36,978 bases of DNA from Oscillospiraceae bacterium (GCA_017427265.1 JAFRTG010000034.1:1-36978), one strand, 5' to 3'; positions 1-7,558 are shown, counted from the first letter of the stretch. The notes: generated from the sequence alone by a model not told the origin. Numbers and translations are program-made.

Positions 1-1046
1 AAATACACATCCTGTTCTTCTTCGAGCAGAAGGTCTTTCATGATGCCCTTTTCAATGCGGATGATCCACGGCATCAGCGAATACTGAACAAATGCGATGC
101 CCTGATGCTCGATGTTATTGAAGGTGCTGCGTTTGAGGTCTTGTACCAGATGCGGCGGAACCTGAAACATTCGGCAAATCTCCTCCACATCAAATTCCCT
201 CGTGGAAAGAAACTGCGAATCCTCCGGCGGCAGGGAGATTGGCTTATACTGCATACCTTCTTCGAGAACTGCGATGCGGTGGGCGTTTCTTGCCCCGCCG
301 TATGCCCGCGTCCAGTTATCTCGAATTTTCTGCGGATCTTTCAGAACTCCCGGATGCTCCAGCACTCCGGCAGGCTGTGCTCCGTTTTTGAAGAATGCAC
401 TGCCGTATCGCTCCACTGCCATGACTGCACCGAGTGCGTTTTTCATCATTGCTATCGGTGAGAATCCGACCAGTCCGTTAAAGCCTAAGCCGGGGATGTG
501 CAGAATTTCATCCCTGCGGAAAATGATATCCTTGTCATGCTCGCCGGGCTTTTCATCGGTGTAGGCGTGATAGGTGTAAAATAGGTCGCCGGATTTCGGA
601 TCGCGGTCGATCTCCATATTCTCTGGCAGCAGCGGATACAATCCGAGAATTTCATTCTTGCCGTCTCGGACGATTTGTGCGTAAGCGTTCCCCCATAATA
701 AAAGGTGGCACATGAGGGCTTCCCAGAACGAGAATGAGGACATCTCCGGATTTGGCTGTCGGTAGAGAATCTTATACAGCGGATGATCGGTCGCCATTTC
801 CTTGTCATCGCCCTGCCCGGTGTATCTGTATAGGTGCAGGGGAAGTCCGGCGATAGTATTGGAGAGCAGTCTCACGCAAGCATATACGGTAACAATTTGC
901 ATTGCCGTGCGTTCATCGACACGCTCTCCGCTGTGCGTCATGCCGAACACAAATAAGCTGCCTGAATCACGGACATTATCCTGAATATCCGGCAGCATCG
1001 GCGCATCTCTCGGCTTGCTGATGCCGAGCCAGCTCAAAAAGCCCAT
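1..1046 (-). CDS. HK97-type phage portal protein, 3' end outside the window
   Basis: Portal subunit: forms the dodecameric ring at the capsid vertex through which DNA is packaged and ejected. I translated it directly from the minus strand: it begins MGFLSWLGISK, is open for about 348 codons and runs off the left edge. Family hallmarks are visible: 'VYACVRLLSNTIAGLPLHLY' near residues 54-73, 'LLLWGNAYAQIVRD' near 120, 'GFSPIAMMKNALG' near 200, and 'FQVPPHLVQDLKRSTFNNIE' near 305, the conserved portal segment. The start at 1046 follows an AGGAGGT ribosome-binding site, 15 bases after the terminase stop, so it is translated with the packaging operon. HK97-family portals are usually about 400-450 residues, so only the last part is missing. 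Prohead protease and capsid genes would be expected further left; that is inference. Confidence 0.93.
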   Translation of the reverse strand, partial: MGFLSWLGISKPRDAPMLPDIQDNVRDSGSLFVFGMTHSGERVDERTAMQIVTVYACVRLLSNTIAGLPLHLYRYTGQGDDKEMATDHPLYKILYRQPNPEMSSFSFWEALMCHLLLWGNAYAQIVRDGKNEILGLYPLLPENMEIDRDPKSGDLFYTYHAYTDEKPGEHDKDIIFRRDEILHIPGLGFNGLVGFSPIAMMKNALGAVMAVERYGSAFFKNGAQPAGVLEHPGVLKDPQKIRDNWTRAYGGARNAHRIAVLEEGMQYKPISLPPEDSQFLSTREFDVEEICRMFQVPPHLVQDLKRSTFNNIEHQGIAFVQYSLMPWIIRIEKGIMKDLLLEEEQDVY

Positions 1047-1061
1047 AAACATTACCTCCTG

Positions 1062-2702
1062 TCAGATGACCACAAGATCGTGATCGGGTTCATCATATAC
1101 ACTGCCTTGCATCTCGTGACGGATACAGCGGTCAAGCGCCATGATCCATGCCACGATGCCGTCAATCTTTTCTGTACTTTTCTTTTTACTCGGTTTGATG
1201 TTCTCCGCCGCATCGATTTCAGCGACCACATTACCCGCCATCCAGCGCAGGACAGGGTTGCCGCCGTGTATAAACTGCCCTTCGAGAATGAGCTTGTACA
1301 GCTCTTTCATCGGAGGCGACATATCCTTGAAGCCCATACCCATCGGAACAACGGTAAAGCCGTCACCCTCAAGGTCGGTGATAAGCTGTGTGGCATTCCA
1401 GCGGTCGGCAGCAATTTCCTTGATGTTATACATCGTGTGCAGCTCGTTTATTGTCTTGCGCACAAAATTATAATCGACAACATTGCCCTCGGTGATATGA
1501 AAAAGCCCCATACGCTCCCAGACATCATAGGGAACATGATCTCGCCGCACTCGCAAATCAAGCGTTTCTCTCGGCAGCCAGAAGTGTGGCACAACGATGT
1601 ATTTTTCACCATCATGCAGCGGAGGGAATACCAGTACAAAAGCGGTAATGTCGCTCGTACTCGACAGGTCAAGTCCGGCGTAACACTCCCGCCCGCGGAG
1701 CTTTTCAAGGTCGATAGGGAGGTTGCCCCTGTCATAAATATGCTCCGGAATCCATGCGACGGCGCTGCCTACCCACTGATCCAGACGAAGCTGACGAAAC
1801 ACGTTCTCCTCGGCGGGATTTGTCAGTGCCTCTCGGTGAGCATCACGTACTCGGTCGATGGTGATCGTATGCCCCAGTGATGGATTTGCCTTGTACCAAG
1901 ATTCCTCGGCGTTCCAGTCGTCATCATCGTCAAGACCGTATATCACGGGATAAAAGGACGGATCAATACGTCTGCCGTCCAGAATATCCTTTGCTTTTGT
2001 ATGATATTCGTAGCAGATGCTGTTGCGGTCGGTGCCGGCGGTTGTGATCAGGAAGTACAGCGGCTGTGTACGGGCATCGCCGGAGCCCTTTGTCAGAACG
2101 TCCACAAGGCTGCGGTTCGGTTGGGCATGAAGTTCATCAAGAACCAGACCGGATACATTCAGTCCGTGCTTGGTACCGACTTCTGCGGAAAGCACCTGAT
2201 AAAAGCCAACATTGCTGTAATTCACCAGACGCTTTGTTGCCGCCATGATCTTAGAACGTTTCAGCAGCGCCGGTGTCATTTCGACCATACGCTTGGCGAC
2301 ATCGAATACGATGGAGGCCTGCTGTCGGTCGGCTGCAGCGCCATATACTTCGGCGGAAGGCTCGTTGTCAGCGTAAAGCAGATACAGTGCAATTGCAGCG
2401 GCAAGCTCGGACTTTCCATTTTTCTTTGGAATTTCGACATAGGCTGTGCGGAACTGCCGGGTATCATCTTCTTTGACGATGCCGAAAATATCTCTCACGA
2501 TGCGTTCCTGCCACGGAAGTAACCAGAAGGGCTTTCCCGCCCAGCGACCTTTGGTATGGCAGAGGTTTTCGATGAAGCGCACAGCCCTGTCCGCTTTTGC
2601 AGCATCGTAGTGCGATTCCGGCAGCATGAAGCGTGTAGGCTGATAGTCCTTCAGCTTCGGATAATTTTTCGGACGTTCCCGCGCCCTTGCCGTTCCTGCC
2701 AT
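1062..2702 (-). CDS. terL: Phage terminase large subunit (Terminase_1 family)
   Basis: ATPase-nuclease motor that cuts concatemeric phage DNA and pumps it into the prohead. The protein is 546 residues, normal for this family. The N-terminal ATPase has 'YVEIPKKNGKSELAAA' (Walker A, near residue 90) and 'GLVLDELHA' (Walker B, near 188). 'FLITTAGTD' near 217 is a coupling motif. The C-terminal RNase H-like nuclease begins at 'CYAGLDLSSTSDITAF' near 343 with its first acidic residue, and 'AADRWNATQLITDL' near 434 belongs to the same fold. Its ATG overlaps the stop of the small-subunit gene by one base (TGATG), so the two are translationally coupled. The portal gene follows 15 bases downstream. 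Confidence 0.96.
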   Translation of the reverse strand: MAGTARARERPKNYPKLKDYQPTRFMLPESHYDAAKADRAVRFIENLCHTKGRWAGKPFWLLPWQERIVRDIFGIVKEDDTRQFRTAYVEIPKKNGKSELAAAIALYLLYADNEPSAEVYGAAADRQQASIVFDVAKRMVEMTPALLKRSKIMAATKRLVNYSNVGFYQVLSAEVGTKHGLNVSGLVLDELHAQPNRSLVDVLTKGSGDARTQPLYFLITTAGTDRNSICYEYHTKAKDILDGRRIDPSFYPVIYGLDDDDDWNAEESWYKANPSLGHTITIDRVRDAHREALTNPAEENVFRQLRLDQWVGSAVAWIPEHIYDRGNLPIDLEKLRGRECYAGLDLSSTSDITAFVLVFPPLHDGEKYIVVPHFWLPRETLDLRVRRDHVPYDVWERMGLFHITEGNVVDYNFVRKTINELHTMYNIKEIAADRWNATQLITDLEGDGFTVVPMGMGFKDMSPPMKELYKLILEGQFIHGGNPVLRWMAGNVVAEIDAAENIKPSKKKSTEKIDGIVAWIMALDRCIRHEMQGSVYDEPDHDLVVI

Positions 2703-3175
2703 CAGCCACCTCCGAGTAGTTCATCCATATCGTCAACGGCAGCGTTTTTCATATCTGCTCCTGCCGTGATCCTGCTTCTTGCCGCCGGAGTCAGACCGAA
2801 CTGCTCTGCAATCTTATTCATGATCTTCAGATAGGTCTGAGCAATGGACACCTGCGGAACCTGCTGCCAGTAGCCAGATTTCGTTTTCACGATAGTTCCA
2901 TGCTGTGTCATGAATTCCTCGGCTTCCTTCCACCGGGCATATGCCTGACAGTACGATGCGAATGCCGCCTGATCGACCTCGGTCAGCACACCGATCTGCT
3001 CCAGTTGCTTTGACAGCCTGCGCCATTCTTTTTTCGCTTCGGGTTCCAGCCACTTCGGACACGGAGGTGCTTTGCGTTCCGGTTTCGGCTCTGCATCATT
3101 CAGCGGACGCTTACCCGGATTGCCTTCCAGCTCTTTGATCGCTGTAGGCTTTGGTTTTCTGCCTCTCTGAGCCAT
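2702..3175 (-). CDS. terS: Phage terminase small subunit, P27 family
   Basis: DNA-recognition subunit of the packaging terminase. The N-terminus 'MAQRGRKPKPTAIKELEGNPGKRPLN' is the typical P27-family signature (basic start, then ELxGNPGKR). A helical core follows with 'WLEPEAKKEWRRLSKQL' and 'LTEVDQAAFASYCQAYARW' around residues 40-75, and a C-terminal part 'QFGLTPAARSRI' near 128. At 157 residues it is normal length. I place the start at 3175 because GGAAGGAG lies 8 bases upstream; an ATG at 3181 and the longer open frame have no better site. It ends one base into terL. It lies just downstream of a DUF6809-like gene. In many related prophages an HNH nuclease gene sits directly upstream of terS; here the HNH gene is about 26 kb away. 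Confidence 0.93.
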   Translation of the reverse strand: MAQRGRKPKPTAIKELEGNPGKRPLNDAEPKPERKAPPCPKWLEPEAKKEWRRLSKQLEQIGVLTEVDQAAFASYCQAYARWKEAEEFMTQHGTIVKTKSGYWQQVPQVSIAQTYLKIMNKIAEQFGLTPAARSRITAGADMKNAAVDDMDELLGGG

Positions 3176-3258
3176 CCGCATCACTCCTTCCAATAAAAAT
3201 GTGCATAAAGAAAAGGCCTGCGTACTGCAAGCCTCTCCCATGTATTTATCCACCATGA

Positions 3259-3522
3259 TTATCCGTTCAGCATATCCAGCATCAACTTTGCACCATCACG
3301 AAAGCTCCTTGTGTAGCTGTCCTCCGAGGTGATCGACTCCATCTGTCGATGTATATCGACCAATTTCTCGATTGATGCCGCCGCTTCTATCTCCATTCCA
3401 TCGGTGATCTGATCATACAGATTGTACGCATTCGCATTCAGCTTGTCGTATTCATCTGCCCTGACCTTGATATCGGTCGGTGCGCTGATCCTGCCCCGGT
3501 ATAACTCACTGATTGCTCCCAT
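3259..3522 (-). CDS. Small helical protein resembling DUF6809
   Basis: An 87-residue acidic, predicted all-helical protein of unknown role. It starts MGAISELYRGRISAP and ends SFRDGAKLMLDMLNG. The 'ELYxGxI' start and the 'F..G.KL...ML' end match what I recall of DUF6809, a small family found near terminases in Clostridia prophages; this assignment is from memory and moderate. The start at 3522 is chosen because AGGAGG lies 8 bases before it, whereas the longer frame from 3549 has no site. It sits between the last accessory gene (3588-3812) and terS, with an 83-base gap before terS, so it probably shares the transcript made from the promoter at 3871-3899. Confidence 0.75.
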   Translation of the reverse strand: MGAISELYRGRISAPTDIKVRADEYDKLNANAYNLYDQITDGMEIEAAASIEKLVDIHRQMESITSEDSYTRSFRDGAKLMLDMLNG

Positions 3523-3587
3523 CCGCTTCACCTCCTTGCTGTGGGGCAATGGGGCGGCTTTGTGCTGCCGCCCGCCGTCCGTTTTTC

Positions 3588-3812
3588 TCAGTTGAACTTG
3601 TCGAGGAGCATCTGAAGGACTGCCTTGGTATCCTTGTCAGCCGCCTTGACATCCATGCCCCGGTCGTAGTTGAAAACCGTCTCGCCGCTGCGCTCGATCC
3701 AGATCTTCGAGGCTCTGCCCTCCTTGTAGCCGAACTTGCTGGGCTCCTCGAAGTGCTTCACGCTGTAGCGGTATGCGCTCCCGTTGTAGTTGATCGTGCC
3801 GTGTGTCCACAT
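3588..3812 (-). CDS. Hypothetical 74-residue protein, first gene of the cassette array
   Basis: I do not recognise this family. It begins MWTHGTINYNGSAYRYSVKH and ends AVLQMLLDKFN. The first half is rich in aromatic and beta-forming residues; a C-terminal helix follows. The frame stays open upstream to 3899, but that part ('HGNMVTTEGRKAHRK') is only a translation of the conserved promoter-leader that precedes many genes in this array, so the true start is the ATG at 3812, behind a weak GAGGGA site. It is driven by the promoter at 3871-3899 and is followed 65 bases later by the DUF6809-like gene and the packaging genes. Confidence 0.72.
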   Translation of the reverse strand: MWTHGTINYNGSAYRYSVKHFEEPSKFGYKEGRASKIWIERSGETVFNYDRGMDVKAADKDTKAVLQMLLDKFN

Positions 3813-3870
3813 AGTGTTTCCCTCGCTCTTTCGTAGTTTTCGGTGGGCTTTCCGCCCTTCCGTTGTGACC

Positions 3871-3899
3871 ATATTACCATGATCTGCGGACATTATCAA
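3871..3899 (-). promoter_or_regulatory. Array promoter 1 (TTGATA-17-TAATAT)
   Basis: Minus-strand -35 TTGATA at 3894-3899, 17-base spacer, -10 TAATAT at 3871-3876. Upstream is TTTAGCCGC; in this copy the proximal TGTACA box reads TGGCAG. A distal TGTACA box lies 30 bases further upstream. Downstream the leader carries the CGG-GGGC/GCCC-CCG hairpin. It drives the gene at 3588-3812 and possibly the terminase operon beyond. Confidence 0.85.
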
Positions 3900-3980
3900 G
3901 CGGCTAAACTGCCAGAATGTGCAGGCCGATTTTTCGGCATTTGTTGTACATATTATGCCTTGCCGTAAAACTCACCAGAA

Positions 3981-4060
3981 CGCGCCGTGTGGACGGCTTG
4001 CAGCGTGGGGCAAGTTATCCGCAGGAAAGCTGTAAGCCCCACACAGGCGAACGTGGCGCG
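3981..4060 (-). repeat. Structured intergenic repeat, copy 1
   Basis: Outer arms CGCGCC-GTGTGG (3981-3992) pair with CCACAC (4039-4044) and GGCGCG (4055-4060), leaving a one-sided 10-base bulge. An inner stem pairs GGCTTGCAG with CTGTAAGCC. It lies between the stop of the gene at 4100-4372 and array promoter 1. No U-run follows on the minus strand, so it is not a classical terminator. Confidence 0.7.
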
Positions 4061-4099
4061 GAACAGCCCCTCCGCAGAAGGACTGCTCCGTTTTGCCGT

Positions 4100-4372
4100 T
4101 CAGCCGCCGTAGAACTCCTCGATGTACTGCTTGCCGTCCTTCTCGGTGACCACACTGGGAAAGCGCACCTTGTGTCCCTGCTCAGTCATAATGCTTGCCG
4201 CAAGGTCGGCAATCTCGCCGAGGAATGCCATGTCCCATTCGAGGTCATCGTTCTCGGTCAGCACCTTGCAGAATTCAAATGCTGCTTCGTAGATGTCATC
4301 GTTGCGGTCTGCCTGTGCATCGGTCAGTTCCAGCTCTTCGGCTGCGCCGCACTTTGTGGTGTTTTTGCTCAT
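4100..4372 (-). CDS. Hypothetical acidic 90-residue protein
   Basis: Not recognised. It begins MSKNTTKCGAAEELELTDAQ and ends VTEKDGKQYIEEFYGG. It is strongly acidic through the middle ('DRNDDIYEAAFEFCKVLTEN'), probably helical, with a short C-terminal beta-like tail. No membrane segment or signal peptide is visible. The start at 4372 is preceded by AAGGAGG with 8 bases spacing; the longer frame reads through the upstream leader. It is the second gene of a two-gene unit driven by array promoter 2, 55 bases after the gene at 4428-4607. Acidic, small, phage-borne proteins are often inhibitors of host DNA-binding proteins, but nothing here proves that. Confidence 0.72.
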   Translation of the reverse strand: MSKNTTKCGAAEELELTDAQADRNDDIYEAAFEFCKVLTENDDLEWDMAFLGEIADLAASIMTEQGHKVRFPSVVTEKDGKQYIEEFYGG

Positions 4373-4427
4373 GTAAATGTCCTCCTTGTTTTTGGTGTGG
4401 TGCCGCCCCGTAGGGCAGCGGTTGTTT

Positions 4428-4607
4428 TCAGCACTTCGTGCCAATGCATCTGAGGGTGTCGGCATCGAAGAAGGCTTTGTAGATGTCCGGCTTGCCTACC
4501 CAGACGATGTACTCGTTGTACTCGGCATCGTACTCGATCATGCCAGCGTCCCAAGTCTCGCCCCACTCCTTCTTTGCCTTCTCGATCAGCTCCTGCTTCG
4601 TTTTCAT
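4428..4607 (-). CDS. Hypothetical 59-residue protein
   Basis: Not recognised. It begins MKTKQELIEKAKKEWGETWD and ends FFDADTLRCIGTKC. An N-terminal charged helix is followed by 'YDAEYNEYIVWVGKPD', which looks like two beta strands. It ends with two cysteines seven residues apart. The start at 4607 has ACGGAGGT upstream. Open frame beyond it is the conserved promoter-leader in translation. It is the first gene of a two-gene unit under array promoter 2. Confidence 0.72.
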   Translation of the reverse strand: MKTKQELIEKAKKEWGETWDAGMIEYDAEYNEYIVWVGKPDIYKAFFDADTLRCIGTKC

Positions 4608-4665
4608 GGTGTGTACCTCCGTATGCTCGTTTTTCGGCTGGGCTTCCCGCCCTTCCGTTGTACAC

Positions 4666-4694
4666 ATAATACCATGATCTGCGGACATTATCAA
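4666..4694 (-). promoter_or_regulatory. Array promoter 2 (TTGATA-17-TATTAT)
   Basis: -35 TTGATA at 4689-4694, 17-base spacer, -10 TATTAT at 4666-4671 on the minus strand. The leader hairpin GGGC/GCCC follows. The sequence between this promoter and the structured repeat is more diverged than in other copies; a TGTACA box remains near 4740. It drives 4607 to 4100. Confidence 0.82.
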
Positions 4695-4766
4695 GCGTGA
4701 GTAATCACGATCATTCCGGCGATTTATCGCACCGAATTGTGTACATTATGCCTTGCCGCAGGAGGC

Positions 4767-4853
4767 GCACAGTCGTCACGTGTGGGCGGCTTTTATCGCG
4801 GGGCAAGTTATCCGCAGGAAAGCCGTAAGCCCCCACACGGGCAAACGTGGCGC
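4767..4853 (-). repeat. Structured intergenic repeat, copy 2
   Basis: The conserved right arm lies at 4831-4853 (CCCCACACGG then GCAAACGTGGCGC) and the left arm GTCACGTGTGGGC lies near 4774-4786. An inner stem forms from GGCGGCTT and AAGCCG-like segments. It sits directly downstream of the stop of the gene at 4857-5036. Confidence 0.65.
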
Positions 4854-4856
4854 AAG

Positions 4857-5036
4857 TCAGGGCTTGCTGTTTCTGCCCAGCTCGTAGGCTCTTGCCAGCA
4901 TCATGCGGAGCGTCATTATGCTGACCTCGGTGGTATCCGCATCGATGCCCCGGAAGTCCAGCTTGCCGCGCTCCGCAAGCACAAGGCTTTCTTCCATTGC
5001 GATCTGCTCCAATGCCTTCTGGATTTCGGTATTCAT
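4857..5036 (-). CDS. Small DUF6900-like protein (59 residues)
   Basis: I found this gene by translating the minus strand between two larger genes. It begins MNTEIQKALEQIAMEESLVL and ends LARAYELGRNSKP. The pattern LVLAERG-L..R-D-EVS...L...L.RAYE.GR.SK matches the C-terminal half of the gene at 7193-7558, so the two are paralogs. Both resemble DUF6900 as I recall it (IA..HL..ETLE.R..D..DF.EV....ALE.AY.AG). Function unknown. AAAGGAG precedes the ATG at 5036. It follows the gene at 5089-5451 by 52 bases and shares array promoter 3. Confidence 0.75.
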   Translation of the reverse strand: MNTEIQKALEQIAMEESLVLAERGKLDFRGIDADTTEVSIMTLRMMLARAYELGRNSKP

Positions 5037-5088
5037 GTAGATGCTCCTTTCGGGGATGCCGCCCCTCCGGAGAAGGGCGGCTCATTTT

Positions 5089-5451
5089 TCAGTCGGCGAA
5101 GTTTTCAAGGTACTCGCTGATTGCCTTTGCCGTTTTGGTGTAGTCCGCTGCAGTGGGGTGGTAGCCGTACCACTTGGGATCGTTGTAAGCCGTCCAGACG
5201 TAAAGCCCTTCGTGCTTGCCCCAAAGGTCCTCGAACTTCACCGTCAGGCTGTCGATCTTGCCCTCGGTGCGGTTCAGCACCGTGATCAGGATGTCGTAGC
5301 GGCGGTCCGCCTCGATGCATCTTGCGAACTCGACCTTCACCGTGGTGGTGTCGGTAAGGCGGGCGATGCAGGCGCTTCCGACCAGCTTGGGGTTCTTCAT
5401 GGCGGCGACCTTTGCGGTCATCTTCTTCAGTTCGGTTTCAAAAAAGTTCAT
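5089..5451 (-). CDS. Hypothetical 120-residue protein
   Basis: Not recognised. It begins MNFFETELKKMTAKVAAMKN and ends KAISEYLENFAD. The middle part alternates charged and hydrophobic residues ('TVKVEFARCIEADRRYDILI', 'IDSLTVKFEDLWG') as in a beta-rich fold, flanked by terminal helices. The start at 5451 has CGGAGG with 8 bases spacing. The frame upstream ('MVICDTTEGQ') is the promoter-leader. It is the first gene of a two-gene unit with the DUF6900-like gene under array promoter 3. Confidence 0.74.
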   Translation of the reverse strand: MNFFETELKKMTAKVAAMKNPKLVGSACIARLTDTTTVKVEFARCIEADRRYDILITVLNRTEGKIDSLTVKFEDLWGKHEGLYVWTAYNDPKWYGYHPTAADYTKTAKAISEYLENFAD

Positions 5452-5507
5452 GGTGGAATCCTCCGTTTGTTTTATTCGGCGAGGCGTTTGCCCTTCCGTT
5501 GTGTCAC

Positions 5508-5536
5508 ATATTACCATGATCTCCCCGTAATAGCAA
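5508..5536 (-). promoter_or_regulatory. Array promoter 3 (TTGCTA-17-TAATAT)
   Basis: -35 TTGCTA at 5531-5536, 17-base spacer, -10 TAATAT at 5508-5513 on the minus strand, TTTAGCCGC upstream. The proximal box reads TGGTAG and the distal TGTACA lies 30 bases further. This copy lacks the large structured repeat found in several other leaders. Confidence 0.85.
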
Positions 5537-5643
5537 GCGGCTAAACTACCAGAATGTGCAAGGCAATTTTTCGCTGATTGTTGTACATATTATGCCGCCG
5601 ACCGAAGACGCGGAGCAGAGCCGAAGCCCTGCCCCTGATGTGG

Positions 5644-6021
5644 TCAAAGCATTACGCGGATGCCTTCGACCTCGTAGTCGTCCATGACATGATAGTCGGT
5701 GTCGTTGCGGGTAATGGAATCAAGCCCATACACCGTACAGCCGAGCCGTCTCATCTGATGCAGTGCTTCAATCAGAACTGTGGTTTTTGCCGTTACCACA
5801 ATGGTTGTGATATTGGCAATGCGGAGCGTGTTAAGAAAATCCTCCATGTCGCCCTCGTTCGGCAGGTCGGTCACTTCGTACTCGCTGCTGTTGTGACGGC
5901 GGCTGTCCTTGTAGTTCCACAGTGCCTTCCTTGCACCGAGGCTGTAGCCCGACTTCTGACCGTTGCTCTTGCGTTCGTAGATTTTGCGATCCATCTGTTC
6001 AAACGTGTAAATGATATCCAT
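5644..6021 (-). CDS. Hypothetical protein, paralog of the 9707-10177 gene
   Basis: Protein of 125 residues beginning MDIIYTFEQMDRKIYERKSN and ending DYEVEGIRVML. It aligns with the gene at 9707-10177 over most of its length: 'WNYKDSRRHNSSEYEVTDLPNEGDMEDFLNTLR' corresponds to the partner's 'VFKNRRENDNNEFEMSDYCWDKEFHDFIGTLR', followed by I..-.-.VT...T.L-E... and G.T-GL/GT. The shared part looks like an alpha/beta domain. Function unknown. The start at 6021 is chosen for AAAGGAG 7 bases before it. It is the second gene of a two-gene unit with the DUF3846 gene, 55 bases downstream of it. Confidence 0.78.
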   Translation of the reverse strand: MDIIYTFEQMDRKIYERKSNGQKSGYSLGARKALWNYKDSRRHNSSEYEVTDLPNEGDMEDFLNTLRIANITTIVVTAKTTVLIEALHQMRRLGCTVYGLDSITRNDTDYHVMDDYEVEGIRVML

Positions 6022-6076
6022 GTATTTTCTCCTTTCGGCATTCGGCTGCCCGGTGAAGGGCAGCCCCGCCTTTGTT

Positions 6077-6430
6077 TTAGTCAATAATGTGAAGCACTAC
6101 CATGCCGTTCGGTGTCGGGATGAAGATCTCAGGCTCCCAGAAGATCGCCTTGTACTTTTCAATCTGCTCATCGGTCAGCCCTGTGAAATCCTCAAAGCCC
6201 AGACCGCAGACGAAGAAGGTGCCTTTGATCGGGCCGTACTTCTCAACCGTTCTGTTCCATGCAAGGTCATCGCGGAACAGCCCTTCCTCGTTGACGATCA
6301 CACCGACCTCTTCCTCGAAGGGGTAGATTGCCTGAATGTAGCCGTCCACCTCCGCCTGAAGGTTTTCAAGGGTGTGTTCGATGTCCTTGACGTAGGGGTG
6401 CTTGCCGGGTTCGCATACCAGAATTTTCAT
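6077..6430 (-). CDS. DUF3846 family protein
   Basis: Protein of 117 residues beginning MKILVCEPGKHPYVKDIEHT. The features of DUF3846 are all visible: 'LVCEPGKHPY' at the start, 'YIQAIYPFEEEVGVIVNEEG' near residues 31-50, 'NRTV...GPIKGTFFVCGLG' near 60-85, and 'FTGLTDEQIEKYKAIFW' near 87-103. The family is common on Clostridia plasmids and prophages and has no established function. AAAGGAG precedes the ATG at 6430; the longer open frame upstream is leader sequence. First gene after array promoter 4. Confidence 0.88.
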   Translation of the reverse strand: MKILVCEPGKHPYVKDIEHTLENLQAEVDGYIQAIYPFEEEVGVIVNEEGLFRDDLAWNRTVEKYGPIKGTFFVCGLGFEDFTGLTDEQIEKYKAIFWEPEIFIPTPNGMVVLHIID

Positions 6431-6477
6431 GTAGATTCGCTCCTTTTGTATGATTCCGCTTGTCTGGCGGTAGTGAC

Positions 6478-6506
6478 ATATTAACTCTTTTTCTGCGATA
6501 AGTCCA
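6478..6506 (-). promoter_or_regulatory. Array promoter 4 (TGGACT-17-TAATAT)
   Basis: -35 TGGACT at 6501-6506, 17-base spacer, -10 TAATAT at 6478-6483. The -35 is weaker than in other copies and the upstream sequence differs, a variant shared only with array promoter 9. The leader hairpin is CCGC/GCGG here instead of GGGC/GCCC, so pairing is kept with different bases. Confidence 0.78.
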
Positions 6507-6575
6507 CGCCTTTTCGCAAAATAAATGTACCAGACATGAGGCGGAAAATCAGGCGGAATTGTACATCGCTCAGGT

Positions 6576-6665
6576 CGCACACAGTCGCGCTGTGTAAAGC
6601 GGCTTTCCGCAGGGGCAAGCTGTACGCATCTTCCCGGCACAGCCCCACACAGGGCAACGTGGCGG
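6576..6665 (-). repeat. Structured intergenic repeat, copy 3
   Basis: The conserved arm lies at 6643-6665 (CCCCACACAGGG then CAACGTGGCGG); the left part CGCACACAGTCGCGCTGTGT lies at about 6577-6596. It ends two bases before the stop codon of the gene at 6667-6945. Confidence 0.62.
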
Positions 6666-6666
6666 C

Positions 6667-6945
6667 TTATTCTGCCATCTGCCGAGCCATTTCTGCTCTC
6701 AGCCGTGTCAGTTCACAAAGCATCTCAAAGGAGCGCCCGTACTGCTCCATGTATGCGGCGATGTCGTAGTCGGCGCAGCACAGCAGCTCGAACTTGTCGG
6801 TCACACCGTTCTTTCCGACCATGAACTTTGCCTTTCTCGGAAACTGCCGGTCGAGCGTGCCTTCAAAGCCGTGCTTGTTGAACCAGTCGATTGCGTACAT
6901 CTCCTCGTTGGAAAGTACCCTTGTCGCTTTGATTAGGTCGATCAT
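6667..6945 (-). CDS. Hypothetical 92-residue protein
   Basis: Not recognised. It begins MIDLIKATRVLSNEEMYAID and ends TRLRAEMARQMAE. 'NKHGFEGTLDRQFPRKAKFMV' and 'FELLCCADYDIAAYMEQYG' suggest a small alpha/beta fold, with a C-terminal charged helix. Its start overlaps the end of the gene at 6942-7130 by 4 bases (ATGA), so it is translationally coupled. GGAGGTGAG lies upstream inside that gene. Third gene of the unit under array promoter 5. Confidence 0.75.
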   Translation of the reverse strand: MIDLIKATRVLSNEEMYAIDWFNKHGFEGTLDRQFPRKAKFMVGKNGVTDKFELLCCADYDIAAYMEQYGRSFEMLCELTRLRAEMARQMAE

Positions 6946-7130
6946 TCTTTCTCACCTCCGTATTCCTTAAGGTAGGCGTTCACGCGGTCGCCGTAGCCCA
7001 TCTCAGCAAGCTCCTGCGGTTCAAGGACTTCCAGAAGTGCTTCCATTGCAATCCGCTCAGTGAGCAGTCCATCCGTTGAAAGGTTCGCAATGATTGCGGT
7101 CAGGCATCTGACCTGTTCGTATGTATCCAT
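6942..7130 (-). CDS. Hypothetical 62-residue protein
   Basis: Not recognised. It begins MDTYEQVRCLTAIIANLSTD and ends NAYLKEYGGEKE, predicted to be all helical, with a hydrophobic-charged pattern and no membrane segment. AAGGAGGA precedes the ATG at 7130. Middle gene of a three-gene unit: 62 bases after the DUF6900-like gene and overlapping the next gene by 4 bases. Confidence 0.74.
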   Translation of the reverse strand: MDTYEQVRCLTAIIANLSTDGLLTERIAMEALLEVLEPQELAEMGYGDRVNAYLKEYGGEKE

Positions 7131-7192
7131 GTTCTTTCCTCCTTCGGGTTTGGCAGCCCCTCCCTGCGGAAGGGCTGCGCTGCTCCGTTCGT

Positions 7193-7558
7193 TTACTTGC
7201 TCTTGCGTCCTGCCTCGTAGGCTTCTTTCAGGGCTGCTTCCAGTCCCCAGACCGAAACCTCGATGAAGTCCTCGCGGTCGCAGTGGCGGGTTTCGAGGTC
7301 TCCGCGCTCGGCTACCAGAATCAGGTGCTTTGCGGCAATCTCGTAGACCTTCTTGTCGATGCCCTCCAGCGGATGCTCGGTTCTCTGTAGCTCGCGCTCG
7401 TATTTGGCGATGCTGCTGTCCATGTTTTTCAGTGCCTGCGCCTTCGAGATGCCGTAAACCTCAAGGCAGGCTTCTTCGGTCATCTGCTCGGTGGCGTTTC
7501 TGCCGTTCCGCAGAAAGTTCAGGGTGGTCTTGATCTCGTTCAGCTTTTTCTTGGTCAT
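7193..7558 (-). CDS. DUF6900-like protein (121 residues)
   Basis: It begins MTKKKLNEIKTTLNFLRNGR. The N-terminal half is a long charged helix region ('SIAKYERELQRTEHPL' near residue 50). The C-terminal half 'VYEIAAKHLILVAERGDLET' followed by 'DFIEVSVWGLEAALKEAYEA' is the DUF6900-like domain, also found alone in the 59-residue protein at 4857-5036. The function of the domain is unknown. ACGGAGGT precedes the start at 7558. First gene of a three-gene unit under array promoter 5. Confidence 0.82.
   Translation of the reverse strand: MTKKKLNEIKTTLNFLRNGRNATEQMTEEACLEVYGISKAQALKNMDSSIAKYERELQRTEHPLEGIDKKVYEIAAKHLILVAERGDLETRHCDREDFIEVSVWGLEAALKEAYEAGRKSK

Noticed and set aside
1080-1880. A 266-codon plus-strand frame opposite the terminase
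   Set aside because: Antisense shadow of terL; composition is Leu/His/Arg-rich as expected from a complementary strand.
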